Shown: positions 1 to 7,905 of the stretch, piece after piece
How positions within the stretch are numbered: the stretch's first letter is position 1
Layout of the letters: each line of letters starts with the position of its first letter
NCBI GenBank assembly: GCA_964568855.1
Contig: CAZMSD010000038.1
Coordinates: 1 to 40,272 of the forward strand
Direction of reading: 5' to 3'
From: CAZMSD01 sp964568855
Lineage (GTDB): Bacteria; CAIWAD01
DNA: 40,272 bases
Position numbers and translations under genes: made by a program
The notes under the pieces: model-generated
What the model saw: the letters and a program-made list of their open reading frames with translations, nothing else
The model's database searches: none
What the model was told of the DNA's origin: nothing

Positions 1-11
1 CACGGACTCAG

Positions 12-39
12 GCGCTCGACGCGGCATGAGCGCTTTTTT
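12..39 (+). terminator. Rho-independent terminator of a gene left of the window
   Basis: A six-base-pair stem (GCGCTC at 12-17 with GAGCGC at 28-33, ten-base loop) is followed by six T residues at 34-39. This is the form of an intrinsic terminator reading rightwards. Its gene must lie almost wholly outside the window, because only 11 bases precede the stem. It separates that gene from the DUF2807 gene that follows. Confidence 0.6.
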
Positions 40-181
40 CAGGGTCGACTAAATAGTCCCCGCCGCAGGATGAAACCTCCCCGCGCGGTTTCCATCCAAA
101 CGTGGATTCAGAGGGCCCAGGGGCCATCGACCTCCGATTCCGCCCGGTCCTCGCATGTCACACGGAACCACGGAGCGCAAC

Positions 182-868
182 ATGAAAAGGTATGCCGGAA
201 TCGCCTGCCTGGCGCTGCTGCTGGCGGGCGTCCTGGACTGCGGCGCCATGAGCCGGATCGCCGGAATCCAGGGCAACGGGATCAAGGCGGAACGACGGAT
301 CGACCTGCCCGACTTCAGCGGGGTGACGGTGAGCGGGGCCCTGGAGGTGGAACTGATCTGCGGTGAGGATCCGGGGCTGCGGCTCAGTGGAGACGAGAAC
401 CTGCTGGAGCTGATCCACGCCGACGTGGAGGGCGACCAGCTGGTGCTCTACAACGAGGAATGCATTTCACCGCGGCTGCCCATGAAGGTGACCGTCTTCG
501 CTCCCAGCGTGAGCTGCATTTCCATCAGCGGGGCCTCGGAGATGCTGGCCACCCAGATCGACTGCGAGAGGCTCGACCTGTCGCTCAGCGGTGCCAGCGA
601 CCTGCGGATCTCGGGCACGGCGGAAATGCTGGAGGCCAGCCTCAGCGGGGCCTCGGACCTGATGGGCCACGGGCTCAGCGTGTCCCGGGCCTGCCTGGTG
701 CAGAGCGGAGCTTCCGACGCGGCGATCCACGTGGAGGAGTTCCTCGAGGCCAGCCTGAGCGGGGCCTCCGACCTGACCTATACGGGCAGTCCGGAGAGGG
801 TGAGCGCCGAAACCTCGGGCGCCGCGGAAGTGATCCACAAGGGGAGCCGGCCGGCCAACGTCTACTGA
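182..868 (+). CDS. Exported DUF2807 (GIN-domain) protein
   Basis: 228-residue protein with an N-terminal export signal (MKRYAGIA, then a hydrophobic stretch to about residue 20, ending near Cys20). The cysteine context (VLDC) is not a good lipobox, so export by signal peptidase I or II is undecided. The mature part carries regularly spaced repeats of the type SGAS(D/E)(L/M), for example SLSGASDL, ASLSGASDL and SGAAEV. These are typical of the DUF2807 putative auto-transporter adhesin head (GIN) domain, a right-handed beta-helix-like fold found mostly in Bacteroidetes and related phyla. The exact role of the family is not established; a surface or periplasmic location is inferred. The start at 182 is chosen over an in-frame ATG at 155 because GGAG at 172-175 sits six bases upstream and the signal peptide begins there. 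The gene is alone on the plus strand, convergent with the rpmA end. Confidence 0.82.
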   Translation: MKRYAGIACLALLLAGVLDCGAMSRIAGIQGNGIKAERRIDLPDFSGVTVSGALEVELICGEDPGLRLSGDENLLELIHADVEGDQLVLYNEECISPRLPMKVTVFAPSVSCISISGASEMLATQIDCERLDLSLSGASDLRISGTAEMLEASLSGASDLMGHGLSVSRACLVQSGASDAAIHVEEFLEASLSGASDLTYTGSPERVSAETSGAAEVIHKGSRPANVY

Positions 869-942
869 TCGTAGCCCACGGTAATGGGTCGACGGATCGC
901 CGGGCAAGCAGCCCGGAGTACTTTCGTACCTGATTAAAAGAA

Positions 943-967
943 AAAGCCCGTCAACGCGACGGGCTTT
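943..967. terminator. Bidirectional terminator between DUF2807 gene and rpmA
   Basis: A ten-base-pair perfect stem (AAAGCCCGTC at 943-952 with GACGGGCTTT at 958-967, loop AACGC) has an A-rich tract on the left and a T-rich tract on the right. It can therefore stop transcription from both sides. It lies between the convergent ends of the DUF2807 gene (868) and the long minus-strand gene chain ending in rpmA (1010). Two further small hairpins precede it: CCGGGC/GCCCGG at 900-916 and GTAC/GTAC at 918-929. Confidence 0.85.
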
Positions 968-1009
968 CATTTTTCGATGCTTGGGGGAACCGGGCCGAGC
1001 CCTACCAGG

Positions 1010-1261
1010 CTAGCCGGCATCAACCGTGACTATGCGGCGACCACGGGCCAGCAGGTAGCGGACGGTACCTTCGGCCGTCGAGTAAAGCGTGTCGTCGCCT
1101 CCCCGGCGGACGTTCCGGCCGGGGTGGAAGTGAGTCCCGCGCTGGCGCACGATGATGTTGCCGGAGATCACCTGCTCGCCGGCGTATTTCTTCACGCCCA
1201 GGTTCTGGGGATTGGAATCGCGACCGTTCCTGGAGCTGCTCTGTCCCTTCTTGTGCGCCAT
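1010..1261 (-). CDS. rpmA: 50S ribosomal protein L27
   Basis: 83-residue bacterial L27, a component of the large subunit near the peptidyl-transferase centre, whose N-terminus reaches toward the P-site tRNA. The hallmark start MAHKKG, the SSRNGRDS motif and the central VRQRGT..HPG..V region are all present. The start is the ATG at 1261, not the GTG at 1264: AGGAG lies six bases before the ATG but only three before the GTG. There is no cleavable N-terminal extension of the Firmicutes type. It is the last gene of the chain, following rplU after 70 bases as in most bacteria. Confidence 0.97.
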   Translation of the reverse strand: MAHKKGQSSSRNGRDSNPQNLGVKKYAGEQVISGNIIVRQRGTHFHPGRNVRRGGDDTLYSTAEGTVRYLLARGRRIVTVDAG

Positions 1262-1331
1262 CACGCACTCCTTTCCTGGTTGCCGCGGCGGCGCCCGAGG
1301 TATCGCCGCTTTGCCCGGCGAGGATCCCGGC

Positions 1332-1643
1332 TCAACTGGTGATCTTGTCCACGCTGATCAAGGTGTAGGACTGCCGGTGTCCCAGCTTCCTGCGGTAGCC
1401 CTTGCGCCGCTTCATTTTGAAGCAGATCACCTTGGGAGCCCGGCCATGCTGGATTACCGTGGTTTCCACGGCGGCGCCTTCAATCAGGGGATCGCCGAAG
1501 CGGCTCACATCGCCGTCCACGACCGCCAGCACGCGGTCCACCGTGATCTTCTCGCCGGCTTCCGCTTTGAGCAGGGGAACGCGCAACCTGACGCCTTCCT
1601 CGCACTGGAACTGCCGGCCGGCGATTTCAGCAATGGCGTACAT
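1332..1643 (-). CDS. rplU: 50S ribosomal protein L21
   Basis: 103-residue L21 (MYAIAEIAGRQF start, C-terminal KMKRRKGYRRKLGHRQ region that contacts 23S rRNA). An upstream in-frame ATG at 1649 directly abuts the GGAGG and is a poor start. The ATG at 1643 has six-base spacing and gives the normal L21 N-terminus. It lies 74 bases downstream of the RNase G gene and 70 bases upstream of rpmA, the conserved rng-rplU-rpmA order. Confidence 0.96.
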   Translation of the reverse strand: MYAIAEIAGRQFQCEEGVRLRVPLLKAEAGEKITVDRVLAVVDGDVSRFGDPLIEGAAVETTVIQHGRAPKVICFKMKRRKGYRRKLGHRQSYTLISVDKITS

Positions 1644-1717
1644 TGCCATCCTCCGAGTCTTAGCAAAGACAATAATGTTAAGGTGAAAGCGGGAAAGAAG
1701 CAAGCCTGCGCCGCTGC

Positions 1718-3502
1718 TCAGCCGCCCGGGGATGCTTCGCCGCGGCCGCCGCTATCGCCCCCGTCACCCTGCTCCTTCGCAGGACCGGTCCGCTGGGGGC
1801 GGCGACGGCGACGGCGGCGCCGGGCCGGTCGAGGCCGCTCATCCGCGGCGTCCTGCGCGACCGGCCTCCCGGGAACCGGCCCGGGCCCGGAAGGTTTGGG
1901 CGCGGCGGGTCCGGGCGCCGGTTGCGTTTCCTCTTCGGAAGCTTCGATCATGCGGTTGGCGCCCACGCCCCGGGCGTACTGGGCGGTCACTTCGCAGTCG
2001 CGTTTCACCGACCAGCAGCGGAACTCGGTTTCATCCAGGTCTCCATCCTCCACCAGCTTGATGTGGAGGCGGTTACGCCACATCATCTCGCGCAGGATGC
2101 TGCGCCAGCCGCTGCAAAGGAACTCGTGCAGGTCCGGCGATACATGGATGCTCAGCCGGCGTTCGCTGCTGGCCGCCCTGAAGCGCCGCACCCAGCGCTC
2201 AAGCTCCGTGACCAGCGTATCGCGCGAGGGCACCAGGCCCGTGCCGCCACAGCGCTGGCAGGGTTCGTGCAAGGTATGGATCAGGGCCGGGCGCACACGC
2301 TCGCGCGTCATCTCCATCAGTCCGAAGCGGGAAATGGTGGTGATGTCGCTCTGGGCGCGGTCCTTCTTCAGCTCCTGCTTCATTTCCGACTGCAGCTTCA
2401 GCCGGTTCTCTTCCTGGACCATGTCGATGAAGTCGATCACCACCAGTCCGCCGATGTCGCGCAGCCGCAACTGGCGGCAGAGTTCCCGGGCGGCTTCCAG
2501 GTTCACCTTCAGCGCGTTGTCCTCGAGGTTGCGCTTACGCGTGTAGCGGCCGGAATTCACGTCGACGGAGATCATCGCTTCAGTATGCTCGATCACCAGG
2601 TAGCCGCCGCCTTTCAGCCAGACCCGGTGTTCAAGGCTCTTCTCGATCTCTTCCTCGATGCCCAGCCGATCGAAGACGGGCTCGCGTTCCCGGTAAAGCT
2701 CCAGCTTCTCCAGCAGGACCGGCTGCACCTCGCGGATGTAGGCGCGGATCTCCTTGAGCAGGCGACGATCGTCGCAGACCACCCGGTCGATGTCCAGGGT
2801 GAACAGGTCCCGCATGATGCCGGAGACCATCCCCAGGTCCCGGTGCACCTCCTGGCCCGGCCGGGCCTGCCGCAGCCGGTGCTCGATGTCCCCCCAGACG
2901 CTGCCCAGCTCCTCGAGGTCGTACTCCAGTTGCTCGCGGCTGTGGTTCTCGGCTACCGTGCGAATGATCACGCCCATTCCCTCGGGACGCATCTCCCGCG
3001 CCAGCTGCTTCAGGCGCCTGCGTTCCCGCATGCTCGAGATCCGCCGGCTCACGCCCGCTGCGCGGTCGTTGGTCAGCAGAACCATGTACCGGCCCGGCAG
3101 GGAGAGCTGCATGGTCAGCCGCGCGCCCTTGGTGCCGATGGGCTCCTTGACCACCTGCACCGGTAGGACCTGGCCCACTTTCAGGCTGGGCTCCGCCTGC
3201 CTGGCGGCCCGGCGTCCGGTTGGAGCGCCCCGCTTCCGCTCCTCCTCGCCGTTTTCCGAAGCCTCTTCCAGCAGGTTGGCGCGCGCGTCGGCGAAAGGAA
3301 GGAAGCCGTCCGAGTCCAGGCCCAGGTCCACGAAGGCGGCCTGCATGGACGGCGCCAGCTTGACCACGCGGCCCACGTAGATGCTGCCCAGCGTACGGTC
3401 GCGCTGTCCCCGCTCGACGAAGAGTTCGGCCAGGCGCTCGTCCTCGACGATGGCCACCCGGGTTTCGGTGGGGGAGGAATTGATGACGATCTTCTGGCTC
3501 AC
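1718..3502 (-). CDS. rng: Ribonuclease E/G family endoribonuclease
   Basis: 594-residue RNase E/G, an endonuclease acting on 5'-monophosphorylated single-stranded RNA in rRNA maturation and mRNA turnover. An S1 RNA-binding domain spans about residues 35-130, interrupted by a charged insertion near 78-105. The DNase I-like catalytic region holds the expected metal-binding aspartates in SVDVNSG (Asp314) and VIDFIDM (Asp357). The Zn-link cysteines are in CQRCGGTG (Cys415, Cys418). The length suits an RNase G with a short tail, not full RNase E. The last 60 residues are disordered, with an uninterrupted arginine run after ARP, possibly RNA-binding. Its start overlaps the stop of the small membrane gene by four bases, so coupled translation is likely. 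Confidence 0.94.
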   Translation of the reverse strand: MSQKIVINSSPTETRVAIVEDERLAELFVERGQRDRTLGSIYVGRVVKLAPSMQAAFVDLGLDSDGFLPFADARANLLEEASENGEEERKRGAPTGRRAARQAEPSLKVGQVLPVQVVKEPIGTKGARLTMQLSLPGRYMVLLTNDRAAGVSRRISSMRERRRLKQLAREMRPEGMGVIIRTVAENHSREQLEYDLEELGSVWGDIEHRLRQARPGQEVHRDLGMVSGIMRDLFTLDIDRVVCDDRRLLKEIRAYIREVQPVLLEKLELYREREPVFDRLGIEEEIEKSLEHRVWLKGGGYLVIEHTEAMISVDVNSGRYTRKRNLEDNALKVNLEAARELCRQLRLRDIGGLVVIDFIDMVQEENRLKLQSEMKQELKKDRAQSDITTISRFGLMEMTRERVRPALIHTLHEPCQRCGGTGLVPSRDTLVTELERWVRRFRAASSERRLSIHVSPDLHEFLCSGWRSILREMMWRNRLHIKLVEDGDLDETEFRCWSVKRDCEVTAQYARGVGANRMIEASEEETQPAPGPAAPKPSGPGPVPGRPVAQDAADERPRPARRRRRRRRPQRTGPAKEQGDGGDSGGRGEASPGG

Positions 3503-3762
3503 GAGGCGTTCCGCCCGTCTTTCGAGGAAACCTCGTCCGAGGTCTCTCCTTCCGCGTCCTTCCGCTCTTCTCCCTCTTCATCCTCCAGCACTTCGAACTC
3601 GCCGTCTTCGGGGGTGTGTAAGCCGCCGGGGCCGTTCACTCCTTCCCGGCCGCCTCGGCCGCCGACCTCCCCTCTCTGGCCGGTCCAGCGTTTCCAGGCG
3701 CGCAGGATCAGGCGCAGCGCGAAAAGCACGATCAGGATGGTGAGCAGGTTGCGAATCATCAT
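3499..3762 (-). CDS. Small membrane protein with charged C-terminal tail
   Basis: 87-residue protein not assigned to a named family. An N-terminal hydrophobic helix (about residues 4-21, LLTILIVLFALRLILRAW) is followed by a basic patch. A glycine-rich and then strongly acidic tail makes up most of the length. The topology suggests a single-pass inner-membrane protein with its tail in the cytoplasm. Two tandem ATGs (3762 and 3759) could start it and neither has a strong ribosome binding site. It sits 16 bases after the deoxynucleoside kinase gene and overlaps rng by four bases (ATGA). A membrane-linked partner for RNase G is an inference from position only. Confidence 0.6.
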   Translation of the reverse strand: MMIRNLLTILIVLFALRLILRAWKRWTGQRGEVGGRGGREGVNGPGGLHTPEDGEFEVLEDEEGEERKDAEGETSDEVSSKDGRNAS

Positions 3763-3778
3763 GCGGGCATACTCGTCT

Positions 3779-4420
3779 TCAGAGCGATGGATTGAAGAAC
3801 ATGGTGCCGGTGATGGGTTTTTCCAGTCGTTTCAGCAGCGCCTCCCGGTGGTCGAAGTTGTTCACGAAGTCCAGCTCGTTGGCGTTGACGATCAGCAGCG
3901 GCGTATGCCTGTAGCTCAGGAAGAAGCTGTTGTAGGCTTCGTTCAACTGGCGGATGTACTCGCGGTTCATTTCCCGCTCGTAGCTGCGGTTGCGGACCCG
4001 GATATTGCGCATCAGGCGCTCCACGTTGGATTGCAGGTAGATCACCAGGTCGGGATGATGCATGTCCCGCTCCATGAAGGCCATGATCCGCTCGTAGAGC
4101 CGCAACTCGCGCTCGTCGAGGTTCATGTAGGCGAATATACGGTCCTTCTCGAAGAGGTAGTCGCTGATCAGCACCTCGTCGAAGAGGTGCATCTGCCTGA
4201 GCTTCATCAACTGGTTGTAGCGCGCGAAAAGGAAGTTCAACTGGACCTGGAAGGCGTAGTGCCGCGGATCGCGGTAGAAGTCTTCGAGGAAGGGATTTTT
4301 GTGCGGCTCCTCGAGCACCAGCCTGCCGCCCCACTGCTCCACCAGCAGCGTGGCCAGACTGGTCTTGCCGACACCGATCACGCCCTCTACGGCGATCGAA
4401 CGGTATGGAGGTGGCACCAT
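3779..4420 (-). CDS. Deoxynucleoside kinase (dNK family)
   Basis: 213-residue kinase that would phosphorylate deoxynucleosides (purine or cytidine) to monophosphates for salvage. The P-loop GVIGVGKT is at residues 13-20. A conserved EEP motif is near residue 37, an F-x4-Q-x3-F segment forms part of the substrate pocket, and SDYLFEKD corresponds to the family's DR(S/Y) region. An arginine-rich lid (RVRNRSYERE) follows. Substrate preference cannot be read from sequence. The start at 4420 has GAGG seven bases upstream and lies inside the end of folK (34-base overlap). In several related phyla folK and a dNK are adjacent or fused, which fits this arrangement. Confidence 0.88.
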   Translation of the reverse strand: MVPPPYRSIAVEGVIGVGKTSLATLLVEQWGGRLVLEEPHKNPFLEDFYRDPRHYAFQVQLNFLFARYNQLMKLRQMHLFDEVLISDYLFEKDRIFAYMNLDERELRLYERIMAFMERDMHHPDLVIYLQSNVERLMRNIRVRNRSYEREMNREYIRQLNEAYNSFFLSYRHTPLLIVNANELDFVNNFDHREALLKRLEKPITGTMFFNPSL

Positions 4421-4923
4421 GTCTCACCCTCATGGATACGTATCACGGATTGGCGCCCCGGTATCTTCGCGTCCAGCCGTTCCTCCAGCGGCGTTCCGCC
4501 CAGCGGACTCTTGAGGCCGGGCCGGATCTCCAGCAGGGGCAGCAGCACGAAGGCGCGCCGCTCCAGCCCGGGATGCGGCAGCGTCAGCTCCGGTGTGTCA
4601 CGCAGGATCCATCCCGCGGAATCGGCCGCCAGCAGGAGGTCCAGGTCCAGCTCCCGCTCGCGCCAGCGCCCGCGCGGGACGCGGCCGGCCTCCCGCTCGA
4701 CGAGCTTCAGGCGGTCGAGCAATTCCTCGGGCTGCAGCGTCGTTTCCGCCTCCACCGCGGCGTTCAGGTATTCCGGCTGGTCCCGGGGCCCCAGGGGAGC
4801 GCTGCGGTACAGCGAGGAGATCCTGCGCACCTCGACGCCCAGCTCGGGCATCCGTTGGACCGCGCGGCGCAACTGGAGCTTCGGCCGGCCCAGGTTGGCC
4901 CCCAGTCCGATCCAGGCGATCAC
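4387..4923 (-). CDS. folK: 2-amino-4-hydroxy-6-hydroxymethyldihydropteridine pyrophosphokinase (HPPK)
   Basis: 178-residue HPPK, which transfers pyrophosphate from ATP to 6-hydroxymethyl-dihydropterin in folate synthesis. The family start (GLGANLG), the pterin-binding region (LYRSAPLG..DQPEYLNA), the signature RVPRGRWRERELDLDLLL and the HPGLERRAFVLLPL element are all visible. The start is a GTG that overlaps the folB stop (GTGA). The C-terminal 20 residues extend past the usual end and overlap the dNK gene. It works directly after FolB in the same pathway. Confidence 0.95.
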   Translation of the reverse strand: MIAWIGLGANLGRPKLQLRRAVQRMPELGVEVRRISSLYRSAPLGPRDQPEYLNAAVEAETTLQPEELLDRLKLVEREAGRVPRGRWRERELDLDLLLAADSAGWILRDTPELTLPHPGLERRAFVLLPLLEIRPGLKSPLGGTPLEERLDAKIPGRQSVIRIHEGETWCHLHTVRSP

Positions 4924-5342
4924 GCCGCGCCTCCCTTAAGCCGTGCGGGATTGACGCGCGTGATCTCCACCTCCACGTGGCCGAAGTAGTTGGGGATCGG
5001 CGGGTTGAGCTTGCGCACGCACAGCTGCAGGGCGTCCACCTGCGGGTACAGCTCGAACAGGCGGCCGGCCAGGCCCTCCACGAGCGCTTCGAGCAGCTTG
5101 AAGCGATGTGTGGTGACCCACTCCGCCACGATCTGATGCAGGTGATGATAGTTCAGCGTCTCGTTCAGGTCGTCCGTGTTACCAGCCCGGGAGAGATCCA
5201 GGAAGGCCTGCACCGAGAGTTCGAACCTCTGACCCAGCGTGTTCTCCTCGCTGCGGTGCCCGTGGTAGGCGTAGAATTGGATCCCCTCGATGCCGACGCG
5301 ATCCGAGTTGCGCCGGATCTCCAGAAATAGCTCACGGTGCAT
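4920..5342 (-). CDS. folB: Dihydroneopterin aldolase
   Basis: 140-residue FolB, which cleaves dihydroneopterin to 6-hydroxymethyl-dihydropterin and glycolaldehyde. The motifs GIQFYAYHGHRSEE near the N-terminus, LNYHH in the middle, KLLEALVEGLA and the C-terminal RKLNPPIPNYFGHVEVEI are diagnostic. The N-terminus is about 15 residues longer than most family members. No convincing ribosome binding site precedes the ATG at 5342, so the exact start is less certain than the identity. It lies 23 bases after the NatB-like permease gene and overlaps folK by four bases. Confidence 0.93.
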   Translation of the reverse strand: MHRELFLEIRRNSDRVGIEGIQFYAYHGHRSEENTLGQRFELSVQAFLDLSRAGNTDDLNETLNYHHLHQIVAEWVTTHRFKLLEALVEGLAGRLFELYPQVDALQLCVRKLNPPIPNYFGHVEVEITRVNPARLKGGAA

Positions 5343-5365
5343 TTGTATAAGGTATCAAAGAGACC

Positions 5366-6652
5366 TCAACTGCGGAAAATCACCTGCTCGCGCTGGAAGA
5401 TCCGCAACGCCGCGAGGAGCGCCAGGACCGCGTAGAACGCGTTGATCAGGAAGACGGCGGCCATCATGGCGACCTGGGAGTAGTCCTGGAGCAGGGCGGA
5501 TTTCATCACCAGCGTCACGTTGAAGACCGGGATGAAGGCCGTGGCCCAGCTCAGTTTCAGCCCGGGGATCAGGCTGACCATCGAGGGAAAGATCACCAGC
5601 ATCATCAGCGGCCCCACGTAGCTCTGGGCTTCCTTCATCGAGCGCGCGAAGATGCTGATGGCCAGCAGCACCGCGGCGAACATCAGGGCCACCGGCAGCA
5701 GCAGGAGCAGTCCCGCCAGCGCGGCGGAGGGCTCGATGCGCAGGGAGATCATCCCCTCCACCAGGTTCCCCGAAAGCCAGCGGAAGAAGACCAGCTGGCT
5801 GACCAGGGTGAACAGGGCGCTGCCCAGGGCCATGACCGAAGTGGCGATGTACTTGCCGAGCACGATGTCCAGGCGTGATACTGGATTGACCAGCAGGGTC
5901 TCGATGGTGCTGCGCTCCTTTTCGCCCGCCGTGAGGTCCATCGCCGGGTACATGGCGCCCTGCAGACAGAGGATCAGGATCAGGTAGGGCAGGAAGCGGG
6001 CGACGAAGTCCGCGGCCTTGCGCTTGGGCGGCGCGATGTCGCGGCGCTCGACGGTCCAGGGCTTGACGATCCGAGCTTCGATGCCGCGCTCGCTAAGCCA
6101 GTCTCGCACGCGTTGCTCGCGGTAGGAGACCAGCAGCGCGACCACTTTCTCCGTCGCCACCCGGGCCTCGTCGTCGGTGCTGTCGTAATACAGGTTGACC
6201 GCGGGCCCGTCGCCGGCTTCGTCTCCGTCGAGATCCTCCGCAACGCCCTCCTCCGTGGCGGCCCCGGCCCCGGCGGGATGAGCCTCGCCGCGCTCAAGTC
6301 CCTCGAAGGCCAGCGGCAGCCGCGGTCCGAACTCCACCACCAGCTTGACGCCGTCGGCGAAGACCAGGCTGTCGGCCGGGCGCCCGCCTGCGAGGTCTTC
6401 CCGCAGGGCGATGGACTCCGCCCCTCGCAGCAGCTCCAGCTGCTCCCCGGCGTACTCGGCGCCGAGCAGGGCCACGGGTGAGCGCTTCTCCTGCAGCTTC
6501 TCCATGGAACTGATGGAGAACCAGGAGATGCCCGCGATCAACAGCGGAATCGCCACCACCGGGATCACCACCATCGAGATGATGGTCCGCCGGTCGCGCA
6601 ACAGGTCGACCATCTCCTTGCCCGCCACCACCCGCACCAGTTTCAGGTTCAT
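5366..6652 (-). CDS. ABC-2 type export permease, NatB-like
   Basis: 428-residue membrane subunit of an ABC exporter. One transmembrane helix near residues 22-46 is followed by a large extracytoplasmic region (about 47-210) with a low-complexity Ala/Gly/Glu insertion. Five or six hydrophobic helices then fill residues 215-425. The segment DLTAGEKERSTIETLLVNPVSR is the conserved cytoplasmic coupling region of the NatB/ABC-2 family (AGEKERGT-E-LL). The pairing ATPase is the natA-like gene at 7889-8644. A YihY-family gene lies between the two and overlaps this start by four bases (ATGA). Substrate is unknown; Na+ is only the Bacillus precedent. Confidence 0.87.
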   Translation of the reverse strand: MNLKLVRVVAGKEMVDLLRDRRTIISMVVIPVVAIPLLIAGISWFSISSMEKLQEKRSPVALLGAEYAGEQLELLRGAESIALREDLAGGRPADSLVFADGVKLVVEFGPRLPLAFEGLERGEAHPAGAGAATEEGVAEDLDGDEAGDGPAVNLYYDSTDDEARVATEKVVALLVSYREQRVRDWLSERGIEARIVKPWTVERRDIAPPKRKAADFVARFLPYLILILCLQGAMYPAMDLTAGEKERSTIETLLVNPVSRLDIVLGKYIATSVMALGSALFTLVSQLVFFRWLSGNLVEGMISLRIEPSAALAGLLLLLPVALMFAAVLLAISIFARSMKEAQSYVGPLMMLVIFPSMVSLIPGLKLSWATAFIPVFNVTLVMKSALLQDYSQVAMMAAVFLINAFYAVLALLAALRIFQREQVIFRS

Positions 6653-7905
6653 ACCTTGAGCTCCCCGCCGAAATCGGCGCCGCGGAAGATCTCGAGCATC
6701 TCCTCGTGGCGCCGCGCCATCCAGTCAAGCACTCTTTCGAATTCGGCCGATTCGAGCACCTCGCGGAAGTCCGCCGGGTTGCGCAGGAACAGCGCCACCA
6801 CCTCGGCCACCTTGATCCCCTCCGGCGGCCTGGCCGGCACCAGGACCTCCCGCTGCTCGCCGCGGGTGGCGTAGATCAGTCCCGCCTCGTTCAGGCGGCC
6901 CAGCACGGCGTTGACCTCCGCCTCGGGCAGGCCCAGCGAGCGGCTGAGCCCCCGGGAATCCACCGCCTCGCCGCGGCGGAAGCTCTCGGTGACCATGTTC
7001 GCCACGGCCACCGCGGTCAGGTACTCGGGCACCGGGCCGCTTCGGCTGTAGGCTTTCTTCTGCAGCAGGGCCCGGCGGTTTTGTATCACGAACGACAACT
7101 CGGCGCCCAGCAGGATCAGGACCCAGGAGATGAAGACCCAGATCATGAACAGCGGCAGGGCGGCGATCGATCCGTAGACCATGTTGTAGCTGCCCGCGCG
7201 GACGGTGTAGAAGGCGAAGCCCATCTTGGCCAGCTCCCAGGCGAGGGCCGCGAAGAGCGCGCCCGCCGCCGCGGGCAGGAAGCGGACCCGCGTGTTGGGC
7301 AGAGCCCAGTAGAGGAACCAGAACCCGGTGAACTGGATGAAGATCGGCAGCAGGTGCCCGCGAGCTTCGCCGACCCAGGCGGGCAGCGCGTCCAGCAGAC
7401 GCGTGATCACGGCCTCGCCGGAGAAGAAGATCGAGACCGCGGCCACCAGGGGCAGCAGGGTCATCAACAGCCAGTAGCTCGTGATACGCCGCAGGACGCC
7501 TCGCGAACGGCGGACGCCCCAGATCCCGTTGAAATCGGTCTCGACGGTGCTGATCAGGGAATAGACCCCGAAGCCCAGGAACAGCACGCCGAAAACCCCC
7601 AGCGTACCCAGCTCCAGCTGGGCCACTCGCGTCAGCAGGAACTCGCTGACCTTGCCGCTGCCGTCGGGCGTCAGGAAGCGGTCGAGCAGCGGGCTGAGCT
7701 GCTGCATCAGCCACTCGAAGCCGCCCACCTGCTTGAAGACGATCACCACCAGGCCCAGCAGGGGAATCAGCGAGAGCAGGGTGGTGTAGGTCAGCGCCGC
7801 GGCCCGTGTGACGCCGCCCCGGGCGAAGTAGTCGCGGAAACCGCCCAGGATCAGCAGTCCGTGCTCGCGGAACTGCACCAGCACTCGTTCAATTCGGCGA
7901 TCCAT
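6649..7905 (-). CDS. YihY/BrkB-family membrane protein with C-terminal winged helix
   Basis: 418-residue protein. Residues 1-275 match the YihY/virulence factor BrkB family, formerly mis-named ribonuclease BN. They contain the conserved RAAALTYTTLLSLIPLL near the first helix, the FNGIWGV segment and about six transmembrane helices ending at SFVIQNR. Residues about 285-370 resemble a winged-helix domain (LTAVAVANMVTESF..., GLSRSLGLPEAEVNAVLGRLNEAGLIY), as known in other YihY fusions. The function of the family is not settled. The gene overlaps the ATPase gene by 17 bases and the permease gene by four, so all three should be made together. AGGTGA lies three bases before the ATG at 7905. Confidence 0.9.
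   Translation of the reverse strand: MDRRIERVLVQFREHGLLILGGFRDYFARGGVTRAAALTYTTLLSLIPLLGLVVIVFKQVGGFEWLMQQLSPLLDRFLTPDGSGKVSEFLLTRVAQLELGTLGVFGVLFLGFGVYSLISTVETDFNGIWGVRRSRGVLRRITSYWLLMTLLPLVAAVSIFFSGEAVITRLLDALPAWVGEARGHLLPIFIQFTGFWFLYWALPNTRVRFLPAAAGALFAALAWELAKMGFAFYTVRAGSYNMVYGSIAALPLFMIWVFISWVLILLGAELSFVIQNRRALLQKKAYSRSGPVPEYLTAVAVANMVTESFRRGEAVDSRGLSRSLGLPEAEVNAVLGRLNEAGLIYATRGEQREVLVPARPPEGIKVAEVVALFLRNPADFREVLESAEFERVLDWMARRHEEMLEIFRGADFGGELKV

Noticed and set aside
900..929. Small hairpins before the bidirectional terminator as a separate regulatory RNA
   Set aside because: Short stems with no conserved motif. They are probably just the 3' untranslated part of the DUF2807 transcript.
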